DNA of 9,111 bases from an uncultured Bacteroidales bacterium (GTDB lineage Bacteria > Bacteroidota > Bacteroidia > Bacteroidales > F082), in assembly GCA_946410535.1 (NCBI GenBank), contig CAMKAR010000070.1, forward strand, positions 1 through 9,111, in the 5' to 3' direction. Below the pieces are notes generated by a model. The model did no database searches and was not told the origin of the DNA. It worked only from the letters and a program-made list of their open reading frames with translations. Of this stretch, positions 1 through 5,002 are shown piece after piece; positions within the stretch are counted from its first letter, which is position 1; each line of letters begins with the position of its first letter. Position numbers and translations under genes: made by a program.

Positions 1-85
1 CCAAGGTGGCAACCCGAACCAAGGCCCGCAGAACAATGGCGGTGACGACACCGTTACTGACGCGGACTTTGAGGAAGTGAAGTAA
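1..85 (+). CDS. dnaK: DnaK (Hsp70) chaperone, C-terminal end only
   Basis: The reading frame enters from the left edge (first full codon at base 2) and ends at TAA 83-85. The 27 visible residues are a Gly/Asn/Gln-rich linker followed by the acidic tail DADFEEVK, the conserved C-terminus of bacterial DnaK that EEVD-type partner contacts use. DnaK is the cytosolic ATP-dependent Hsp70 that works with DnaJ and GrpE. Only the disordered tail is visible, so the identity rests on this tail and on the strong terminator that follows at once. The ATPase and substrate-binding domains lie outside the window. Confidence 0.87.
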   Translation, partial: QGGNPNQGPQNNGGDDTVTDADFEEVK

Positions 86-105
86 CCGCTTCTTAAATCA
101 CTATC

Positions 106-140
106 AAAAAAGGTGTAATCCAATGGGTTACACCTTTTTT
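106..140 (+). terminator. Rho-independent terminator of dnaK
   Basis: An 8-bp stem AGGTGTAA (111-118) / TTACACCT (128-135) closes a 9-base loop that has a further CC/GG pairing. A run of six A precedes it and six T follow (135-140). It starts about 20 bases after the dnaK stop. A nearly identical copy occurs at 454-495. Confidence 0.85.
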
Positions 141-233
141 ATTTTCAAGTTTTACGCAAATTAATTAATTTTTCTCTCGTATTTGCTACATATTTGCAAC
201 GCGACTTAATTAGCGACAAGGTGCGACTTATCA

Positions 234-344
234 TCACTTATCAAGGAACCCTTTCTTCAAGAACTCGGCAAGTGGGATGTGAATAATGCCCTCATATTTG
301 CTGGAATCCATGAAGAGAATCCTAAACCAGTAAAATTTTGTTGA
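234..344 (-). pseudogene. Orphan reading frame, possible 3' remnant of a lost gene
   Basis: On the minus strand 36 codons are open between a TAA (347-345) and a TGA (236-234). An ATG at 311-309 would give 25 residues. The peptide has the look of a real protein C-terminus: a WFRILFMDSS stretch, then IIHIPLAEFLKKGF, alternating hydrophobic and polar residues with an amphipathic ending. I do not recognise the family with certainty; the style resembles the C-termini of Bacteroidales ATP-binding accessory proteins, but that is only an impression. It lies between the two copies of the dnaK terminator and has palindromic sites just upstream (335-394). It may be the degraded tail of a gene carried in by the same event, a tiny real gene, or chance. 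Confidence 0.35.
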
Positions 345-360
345 TTATGATGAACAAAAT
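335..360. repeat. Operator-like inverted repeat 1
   Basis: Perfect 8-bp arms ATTTTGTT (335-342) and AACAAAAT (353-360) surround a 10-base centre. The core is a diverged copy of the 16-bp palindrome at 379-394, centred 39 bp away. It lies upstream of the orphan frame at 234-344 when read on the minus strand, and overlaps its first codons. Confidence 0.5.
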
Positions 361-378
361 GAAAAATATTCAAATTTT

Positions 379-394
379 GTTCATTATAATGAAC
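379..394. repeat. Operator-like perfect 16-bp palindrome 2
   Basis: GTTCATTATAATGAAC is a perfect palindrome with no spacer, flanked by further near-symmetric AAATT/AATTT tracts. Such spacer-free palindromes are typical binding sites of small dimeric regulators. With the related element at 335-360 it forms a pair spaced by about four helical turns. No regulator gene is visible nearby, so its partner is unknown. Confidence 0.5.
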
Positions 395-453
395 GAATTT
401 ATGCTGCTTCGCATTCTAAAAGAGTTATACATTTTTAAAAAACGTTCAACTAT

Positions 454-495
454 ACTATCAAAAAAGGTGTAATCCAATGGGTTACGCCTTTTTAT
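454..495 (+). terminator. Second copy of the dnaK terminator hairpin
   Basis: Bases 454-485 match 100-131 exactly over 32 bases, including the A tract and left stem arm. The right arm TTACGCCT (482-489) differs by one base, giving a G-U wobble, and five T follow. The hairpin should still terminate + strand transcription, but no + strand gene precedes it within the 354-bp interval. It looks like a duplicated segment, not an independent terminator. Confidence 0.7.
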
Positions 496-512
496 GTTTC
501 ATCTGATTAAGT

Positions 513-588
513 TGCCAAATAAGCACGCTAGATAGTGCTTAATTGTAAAATATATAATAATACATTGATTTATAATAAAATACAAAAT
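513..588 (+). repeat. Left direct repeat flanking the ATPase gene
   Basis: This element shares an ordered set of blocks, with identical spacing, with 2236-2311: TGCCAAATAAGCA, 11 unlike bases, GCTTAATTG, 15 unlike bases, then TAC(A/G)TTGATTTATAAT and a looser A/T tail. In this copy AAGCAC and GTGCTT also form an inverted repeat (521-540). The conserved blocks with variable spacers suggest selection on sites or shared ancestry. Confidence 0.65.
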
Positions 589-695
589 CACATTAACTAA
601 TCAATTACACGCTTATTGAAGAGACCTAGCTTATAGGCAAAAGCAAATTAAGGTGTAAAAAACGCGATTTTTTCCTTAAAGTGACAATTATTTAC
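546..695. other. Non-coding AT-rich stretch before the ATPase gene
   Basis: The whole 680-base gap between dnaK and the ATPase gene (86-765) has no convincing intact gene. This part contains the A/T tail of the left direct repeat, an AAGGTGTAA string at 650-658 resembling one arm of the dnaK terminator without its partner, and A6/T6 tracts at 657-673. Nothing in it can be assigned a function with confidence. Confidence 0.4.
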
Positions 696-726
696 CAAAT
701 AAGCATGAATTTCTTTGCTTATTTTG
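696..726 (+). promoter_or_regulatory. Inverted repeat (candidate operator) over the ATPase promoter
   Basis: AAATAAGCA (697-705) and TGCTTATTT (716-724) are perfect 9-bp arms separated by 10 bases. The left arm sits in CCAAATAAGCA, the same string that opens the direct repeats at 513 and 2236. The right arm covers the -33 TTTG (714-717) of the ATPase promoter, so a protein bound here would compete with RNA polymerase. Regulation is inferred from position only. Confidence 0.55.
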
Positions 727-745
727 CACAAAAGTAGTATTTTTG
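714..745 (+). promoter_or_regulatory. Bacteroidota-type promoter of the ATPase gene
   Basis: TTTG (714-717) and TATTTTTG (738-745) match the Bacteroidota -33 TTTG and -7 TAnnTTTG elements with a 20-base spacer. Transcription would start around 752, giving a leader of roughly 14 bases before the ATG at 766. Confidence 0.7.
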
Positions 746-765
746 CATGGTAAAAACTTTCTTAT

Positions 766-2229
766 ATGGAATATACGGCATTGTTAGAGCAACAAATCTT
801 AGGTCGTCTCAGGGTTGACAACCCATGGTGGACAGAAGGCAAAATCCCTTCTTTTTATCGTGATATGCGTCCTAGGTTGTATACGGAAATTTTTTATCCG
901 TTGGTAACCGATTTGTCAATTAACCGGTCGATTGTCTTGATGGGACCTCGGCGTGTGGGCAAGACGGTGATGATTTACCACACTATTCAGCGGCTTATTG
1001 ATGAAGGTGTGCCAGCTCAGAACATTATCTATATTTCTGTCGAGACACCCATATATAACAACATTCATCTTGAGCTTTTGTATAACCTTTGTAAGCAGAC
1101 TTTAGGCAAACAACCTGATGATAAAAGCCAATATTATGTGTTCTTTGATGAGATTCAGTACTTGAAAGATTGGGAAGTGCATCTCAAGTCATTGGTGGAT
1201 ACCTATCGTAACACGCGCTTTGTGGTATCAGGGTCGGCTGCTGCGGAACTCAAGAAACGGAGCAATGAAAGTGGCGCAGGCCGGTTTACGGATTTCTTGT
1301 TGCCCCCGCTCACTTTCTATGAGTACATCCATCTCAAAGACTATCAAAATCTTCTCGTGCCGCAACAAATGCAATGGTATGACACGACGGTTGGTTTTTA
1401 CAATACCATTGACATTAAGCGACTTAACCAATTGTTTATTGATTATATCAACTACGGCGGATATCCCGAAGTGGTATTCTCAGAAAAAATTCAGGAGGAC
1501 CCAGGACAATTTATCCGTCATGATATTATTGATAAGGTTTTGCTTCGCGACTTGCCTAGTTTGTATGGCATTCAGGATGTTCAGGAGCTGAATAGTGTAT
1601 TCACAATGATTGCCTATCACTCTGGCGACCAATTCTCATACGAAAGAATGTCGAAAGAATCGGGGGTGAGAAAAGACACTTTGCGCAAGTACATCGAGTA
1701 TCTTGAGGCTGCTTTTTTAATAAAGGTTATCCATCGAACTGACGATACAGCCAAACGATACTTGCGAGAAACCAGTTTCAAGATCTATTTGACAAACCCT
1801 TCGCTTCGGTGTGCTCTTTTTCAGCCTATTACGGAAACCGATACGGAGATAGGCAATATGGTTGAAACGGCAGTATATGCACAATGGATTCCTCGTCTCG
1901 GAGTGGATATTTCATACGCCAATTGGCGGCTAAGCAAGACGCAACAGGGCGAGGTGGATATTGTGGGGATGAATATCGCCCAACAAAAACCTTTCTGGGC
2001 GGTGGAAATCAAATGGACCGACCGTTATACGGAGCATCCCGAAGAATTGACTTCTTTATTATACTTTATGCCTCAAACGGGTTTGGAACAAGCATTGGTG
2101 ACATCAAAAACCATAACAATACGACATAAGATGAACGCGGGATTATTGCAGTTTATCCCATCATCTTGTTATGCCTATACCGTAGGTAAGAACACTATCG
2201 GTAAAACCAAACAAATGTATGGGTTGTAA
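766..2229 (+). CDS. AAA_14/DUF4143 family ATPase with PD-(D/E)XK-like C-terminus
   Basis: The 487-residue protein has the full architecture of this family. A P-loop AAA domain comes first: Walker A GPRRVGKT (60-67), Walker B YVFFDEI (124-130), the SGS sensor motif (155-157) and the R-rich segment KKRSNESGAGRF (163-174). The GGYPEVV signature (231-237) marks the DUF4143 part, followed by a helix-turn-helix-like region (about 285-325). The end carries EVD (396-398) and VEIKW (413-417), spaced as the acidic and ExK residues of PD-(D/E)XK nuclease folds. The family is abundant and often multicopy in Bacteroidales; its physiological role is not settled. The ATG is supported by the promoter just upstream. 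The gene stands alone between direct repeats in AT-rich DNA, suggesting horizontal acquisition or cassette-like movement. Nuclease activity is inferred from residues only. Confidence 0.9.
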   Translation: MEYTALLEQQILGRLRVDNPWWTEGKIPSFYRDMRPRLYTEIFYPLVTDLSINRSIVLMGPRRVGKTVMIYHTIQRLIDEGVPAQNIIYISVETPIYNNIHLELLYNLCKQTLGKQPDDKSQYYVFFDEIQYLKDWEVHLKSLVDTYRNTRFVVSGSAAAELKKRSNESGAGRFTDFLLPPLTFYEYIHLKDYQNLLVPQQMQWYDTTVGFYNTIDIKRLNQLFIDYINYGGYPEVVFSEKIQEDPGQFIRHDIIDKVLLRDLPSLYGIQDVQELNSVFTMIAYHSGDQFSYERMSKESGVRKDTLRKYIEYLEAAFLIKVIHRTDDTAKRYLRETSFKIYLTNPSLRCALFQPITETDTEIGNMVETAVYAQWIPRLGVDISYANWRLSKTQQGEVDIVGMNIAQQKPFWAVEIKWTDRYTEHPEELTSLLYFMPQTGLEQALVTSKTITIRHKMNAGLLQFIPSSCYAYTVGKNTIGKTKQMYGL

Positions 2230-2235
2230 TATTGC

Positions 2236-2311
2236 TGCCAAATAAGCAGTTTTAAACCCGCTTAATTGGAAATCAACGGATAGTACGTTGATTTATAATG
2301 ATATATAAAGG
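2236..2311 (+). repeat. Right direct repeat flanking the ATPase gene
   Basis: This element begins six bases after the ATPase stop codon and matches 513-588 block by block with the same spacing: TGCCAAATAAGCA, GCTTAATTG, TAC(A/G)TTGATTTATAAT. No + strand gene follows it; the next gene converges from the other side. It is thus either the far boundary of a cassette or the leftover upstream region of a lost second ATPase-type gene. Confidence 0.65.
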
Positions 2312-2376
2312 AAAAATAAGAACGACATCAACACGCATCCCCGATTTATGTGTTGGAATGTTATCGGAGCTTTATA

Positions 2377-2997
2377 TCATTTTGGGAAACACTTTCTGAA
2401 CAAAGTCGTATCTACTATTAATTCTATGTTGTTATTCTGACTATCCTTAGCAGGATTCTCAGATAGTGAATATATGCACTTCTCATCCCATCCCTTTCCG
2501 TAGTATTTCGCATAAACTTCACTTACTCGGTAATTGCTGTCCAAATGAATCCACAACATCGGGTAAGTAAACATCGGAGAATTAAAAATGCTCTTTAGAA
2601 ATGATGGCTCCTCCGTATAATCGAGAGTGACGTGTTTTTCAATGTTCCTCATATTCTCCCTATTTGCCTCGCAACAATAATTCGTATCTTGATATATGCT
2701 GTCTACATAATGAACAACATCCGTTCCTTTTGTCATTTTAATATCAGAAACAACACGTGGATTCTTACACGTCAGATCATGACATCCAAGGTCGCTGCTG
2801 AAGGCGTATGGCTGACCCAGCTCCAAGACCACACTGTCAAGTGGCATTCCGATATGAATTTTTTCAATATCGCTGTAGTGAATAGTATTCTTATTAGCAT
2901 TAATACCGCTATGACAGCACATCATAGTCAATACCAAGCAGAGCATCGATGCTACCAAGCAGACAATACCGATTGCTTTTTGAAAATGGTTTTTCAT
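2377..2997 (-). CDS. Small membrane-anchored or lipoprotein with BamE/SmpA-like motif
   Basis: I chose the ATG at 2997-2995 (206 residues) over an in-frame TTG at 3036, because the -7 promoter box overlaps that TTG and the ATG begins a proper signal sequence: MKNHFQKA then a hydrophobic stretch ending TMMCC (Cys 27 and 28). The lipobox is not canonical, so it may be a lipoprotein or have a signal anchor. Residues 39-64, with IEKIHIGMPLDSVVLELGQP at the core, resemble the opening of SmpA/OmlA/BamE-like domains found in many small envelope proteins. The remainder has several Cys residues and no motif I can name. The gene lies in AT-rich DNA, converges on the ATPase gene and has no operon partner. 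Function is unknown; envelope location is the likely part. Confidence 0.7.
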   Translation of the reverse strand: MKNHFQKAIGIVCLVASMLCLVLTMMCCHSGINANKNTIHYSDIEKIHIGMPLDSVVLELGQPYAFSSDLGCHDLTCKNPRVVSDIKMTKGTDVVHYVDSIYQDTNYCCEANRENMRNIEKHVTLDYTEEPSFLKSIFNSPMFTYPMLWIHLDSNYRVSEVYAKYYGKGWDEKCIYSLSENPAKDSQNNNIELIVDTTLFRKCFPK

Positions 2998-3033
2998 ATT
3001 CGTTTTTTTCTGTGATATGACTTTAGTTACTTG

Positions 3034-3041
3034 CAAAGATA
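3034..3041 (-). promoter_or_regulatory. -7 box of the small lipoprotein gene
   Basis: On the minus strand TATCTTTG matches TAnnTTTG exactly and sits about 37 bases before the ATG at 2997, leaving a leader near 30 bases. I could not find a clear -33 TTTG at the usual distance, so this is a moderate call. Confidence 0.5.
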
Positions 3042-3128
3042 GCGGCTTGTGTGTTGTTTTTATTGTTTTGGCTGAATAAAAAAATTAATTGAGCCAAATT
3101 AGAAGAAACCACCTTGGGCTTAGGAAGG

Positions 3129-3161
3129 AAAAAAGGCAGGCCAATCGGCCTGCCTAAAAAA
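3129..3161 (-). terminator. Strong Rho-independent terminator of the - strand gene run
   Basis: Arms GGCAGGCC (3135-3142) and GGCCTGCC (3147-3154) pair perfectly around a 4-base loop. On the minus strand the hairpin is followed by six T (3134-3129) and preceded by a matching A/T tract. It starts 11 bases after the stop of the 63-codon ORF, which supports that ORF being in the transcript. Confidence 0.9.
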
Positions 3162-3165
3162 GCCA

Positions 3166-3357
3166 TCACTTCCACAAGCCCTTGTCGACGGGCTTCACGT
3201 CTTTCAGGTTGGCGAGCAACGCCTCGGCATCGGCGCCTTTGAAGACCATGATCTCGGATTCGGGCTTGAATTCGTAGGGCACATACCTGCGGATTTGCGC
3301 CGCCGCAAACTGGCCGTCCTTCGCGCCGACCACCAACAGCTCCAACGGCGTGAGCAT
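3166..3357 (-). CDS. 63-residue protein of unknown function
   Basis: The ORF runs from ATG 3357 to TGA 3166, with 28 bases between it and the DUF2795 gene upstream and a terminator 11 bases downstream, so it fits as the last gene of a transcript. Its composition looks coding (LLVVGAKDGQFAAAQI, YVPYEFKPESEIMVF). It has no signal peptide or membrane segment. I do not recognise it; the pattern faintly resembles a piece near the C-terminus of DUF255/YyaL-type thioredoxin-fold proteins, without the Cys residues that follow there, so it could be a relic of a larger gene. Two other frames over the same bases are open, but their Arg/Cys/Trp-rich translations look like shadows. Confidence 0.6.
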   Translation of the reverse strand: MLTPLELLVVGAKDGQFAAAQIRRYVPYEFKPESEIMVFKGADAEALLANLKDVKPVDKGLWK

Positions 3358-3385
3358 CTTGCAATGTTGCCATAAAAGCGGCTAA

Positions 3386-3607
3386 TCAATATTCATCCTC
3401 GTGGAAGAAGAAGTCGTCCTTCGTGGGATAGTCGGGCCAAAGGTCTTCGATGCGTTCGTATATCTCACCTTCGTCCTCGATTTCCTGAAGGTTTTCAATG
3501 ATTTCCTCTTGCGCTCCAGTACGCAAGGCCCAATCCAGCAGCTCGTCGCGGGTGGCTGGCCATGGAGCGTCTTCCAATTTTGAAGCCAATTCTAGTGTCC
3601 AATACAT
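3386..3607 (-). CDS. DUF2795 domain protein
   Basis: I chose the ATG at 3607 (73 residues, MYWTLELASKLEDAPWPATR at the start). An upstream in-frame TTG at 3676 would place the -7 promoter box inside the coding region and adds a Lys-rich, non-conserved stretch. The sequence matches what I know of the small acidic Bacteroidota DUF2795 family: PATRDELLDWAL (17-28), a helix with an ENLQEIEDEG run, and an acidic aromatic end DDFFFHEDEY. No enzymatic residues are evident and the role of the domain is not established. It lies 96 bases downstream of pduO but has its own promoter. Confidence 0.85.
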   Translation of the reverse strand: MYWTLELASKLEDAPWPATRDELLDWALRTGAQEEIIENLQEIEDEGEIYERIEDLWPDYPTKDDFFFHEDEY

Positions 3608-3646
3608 AGTATAATTTTTTTGTGTTTTACTTGTTTTTTGAGCGCG

Positions 3647-3676
3647 CAAAAGTACAAGTATTTTTGGAACTAACAA
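3647..3676 (-). promoter_or_regulatory. Promoter of the DUF2795 gene
   Basis: On the minus strand TACTTTTG (3654-3647) matches TAnnTTTG, and TTG (3676-3674) lies 19 bases upstream as a partial -33 element. The expected start near 3640 leaves a leader of about 33 bases. Confidence 0.6.
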
Positions 3677-3703
3677 GGGCTTTTTTGTAAAAATTACGAA
3701 TTT

Positions 3704-4264
3704 TTATTTTGTTGATTTCCAGTTATTTTCATCAACTTTGTCTAAAAAGCCAAAATAGCGAGACAAAACGAAGAAATAATCTGACAACCGGTTGAGATAC
3801 TTCAAATCGAGCGTATCGACAGGGTGTTGCGAGGCCAACCGCCAGCCCTGACGCTCGGCACGGCGGCACACCGTGCGGCACACGTGGGCATGGCTCGCCT
3901 TCAAGTTTCCGCCTGGAATGACAAAGGATTTCAGCTCGGGCAGCTGCTCGTTCATCACATCGATTTCGTGCTCCAAAAATGCCACGTCGTCGGCAGTCAG
4001 CATGGGAATCATCTTCTTCACCTCGGAGTTCTCGTCCAAGGCGAAGTGCGACTCGATGGTGAAGAGCTTGTTCTGGATGGTATCGAGCACCTTGCGCATC
4101 TCGGCAGTGACACCCTCTTGGTCGTAAAGCACGCCGATAAAAGCACTCAGCTCGTCAACGGTGCCGTAGGCTTCCACTCTATCGTCATATTTCGCGACAC
4201 GCAGGCCACCTATCAGTGAGGTTTGGCCTTGGTCGCCGGTTTTTGTGTAAGTGATATTTTTCAT
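3704..4264 (-). CDS. pduO: PduO-type ATP:cob(I)alamin adenosyltransferase
   Basis: The 186-residue protein transfers the adenosyl group of ATP to cob(I)alamin, making the coenzyme B12 used by enzymes such as methylmalonyl-CoA mutase. All family signatures are present: the N-terminal ATP loop TKTGDQGQTSL (7-17), RVEAYGTVDEL (29-39), FVIPGG (114-119), the catalytic helix RTVCRRAER (130-138) and YLNRLSDYFFVLSR (156-169). Length is normal for a one-domain PduO/MMAB protein. It is cytosolic, with no extra heme-binding domain. It lies 66 bases after the methyltransferase-like gene, across an AT-rich repeat; no clean promoter box is visible there, so it may be co-transcribed. No other B12 gene is in the window. 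Confidence 0.95.
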   Translation of the reverse strand: MKNITYTKTGDQGQTSLIGGLRVAKYDDRVEAYGTVDELSAFIGVLYDQEGVTAEMRKVLDTIQNKLFTIESHFALDENSEVKKMIPMLTADDVAFLEHEIDVMNEQLPELKSFVIPGGNLKASHAHVCRTVCRRAERQGWRLASQHPVDTLDLKYLNRLSDYFFVLSRYFGFLDKVDENNWKSTK

Positions 4265-4266
4265 TT

Positions 4267-4300
4267 AAGATTTAAAATTCAAGATTTAAAATTTAAAATC
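4267..4300. repeat. Short AT-rich tandem repeat between genes
   Basis: AAGATTTAAAATT occurs at 4267-4279 and again at 4281-4293, a 14-base period, followed by a partial unit TAAAATC. It fills half of the gap between the methyltransferase-like gene and pduO, ending two bases before the pduO start codon. Confidence 0.6.
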
Positions 4301-4330
4301 CCTTCAGCATACCTCATTCCCAATTCAGCA

Positions 4331-4999
4331 CTAATACTTAAGCACAAAATCTTGTTTCTCAATGCCTTCGCGGAAAAACACCAAGCCCATTGTATAGAGG
4401 TCCATCGTGAGTGTGACACCCTCGCCTTCCTTGATGGCTTCCCAAGCGGCCTCGGTGCGGCGCGAGTGGTGAATGCCCTCGAATACCAGCACCGTGTCGT
4501 CGTCGGCCTGCGCCATGCCGTCCTCCAGGTTGTTCCAGTTGTCCTCACCGAAGTCCTCAAGGCCATAAAGCACAAAGCCCGTGTTGTATCGTTCCAGCTG
4601 CTCCTCCTCGTCGGCATCGGGATGGATGAGGTTCACGTTGACCACGCCCATCGAGCTTAAGGTCTCCAAAAACTCCGTCGTCTGCTCCAAATAGACTTTG
4701 GTTTGCAGATTACCCAAAGCCAACGCGCTGGTATTCAATGCCGACACCTTGCCAAAGCTAAGCACGGTCTCCGGCTCAAGATAGCCCACAAGCCGATAGA
4801 GGAAACGTGCCTGCTTGCGTCTCGAACGAGTTGCAAAACGTTTTCCATCAACGAGATGGCTGACGCGCAGCATGAGGTCATAGTCGCGATTGGAGCCATT
4901 GTCGTAAAGCACCTTGACCATGAAATCGTACACAAAAGGCGAATGGATCGAATATTTGGTCTTCCGTTGCAGCAGGTATTTCAGGTAACTCAAAATCAT
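4331..4999 (-). CDS. Class I methyltransferase-fold protein with degraded SAM site
   Basis: The 222-residue protein shares the outline of a Bacteroidota SAM-dependent methyltransferase family: the N-terminal YSIHSPFVYDFMVKVL (16-31), a strand-loop region at 77-95, and the C-terminal block DDTVLVFEGIHHS (167-179), AWEAIK (185-190), VTLTMDLYTMGLVFFREG (195-212). The usual motif I (acidic-x-G-x-x-x-G) should lie near 79-90, but here reads LSFGKVSALNT, lacking the acidic residue and the second glycine. The later DxxH-like strand reads FVLYGLEDF (142-150). It may have lost SAM binding and act as a non-enzymatic protein. No signal peptide. Its start lies 3 bases after the stop of the secreted Tyr-rich gene upstream, which suggests translational coupling. 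Confidence 0.75.
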   Translation of the reverse strand: MILSYLKYLLQRKTKYSIHSPFVYDFMVKVLYDNGSNRDYDLMLRVSHLVDGKRFATRSRRKQARFLYRLVGYLEPETVLSFGKVSALNTSALALGNLQTKVYLEQTTEFLETLSSMGVVNVNLIHPDADEEEQLERYNTGFVLYGLEDFGEDNWNNLEDGMAQADDDTVLVFEGIHHSRRTEAAWEAIKEGEGVTLTMDLYTMGLVFFREGIEKQDFVLKY

Positions 5000-5002
5000 A
5001 AC

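Noticed and set aside
650..677. Third terminator copy (AAGGTGTAA followed by A6/T6 and CCTT)
   Set aside because: The right arm TTACACCT is missing, the remaining pairing is weak, and no gene precedes it.
234..2311. Complete new mobile element or defence system
   Set aside because: No transposase, integrase or second effector gene is present; the repeats and lone ATPase only suggest a cassette.
2330..2367. Hairpin between the right direct repeat and the end of the lipoprotein gene
   Set aside because: The possible arms (CAACAC/GTGTTG, CCGAT/ATCGG) are short or bulged and no T tract follows, so a terminator is not supported.
2998..3036. Extended TTG start for the small lipoprotein
   Set aside because: The TTG overlaps a TAnnTTTG promoter box and would put extra polar residues before the signal sequence.
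3023..3373. 116-codon minus-strand frame overlapping the 63-codon ORF and the terminator
   Set aside because: It runs through the terminator hairpin and is Arg-rich in the overlap; the 63-codon frame ends neatly before the terminator and looks more protein-like.
3608..3676. Extended TTG start for the DUF2795 protein
   Set aside because: The -7 promoter box lies within this extension and the family normally begins at MYWTLELA.
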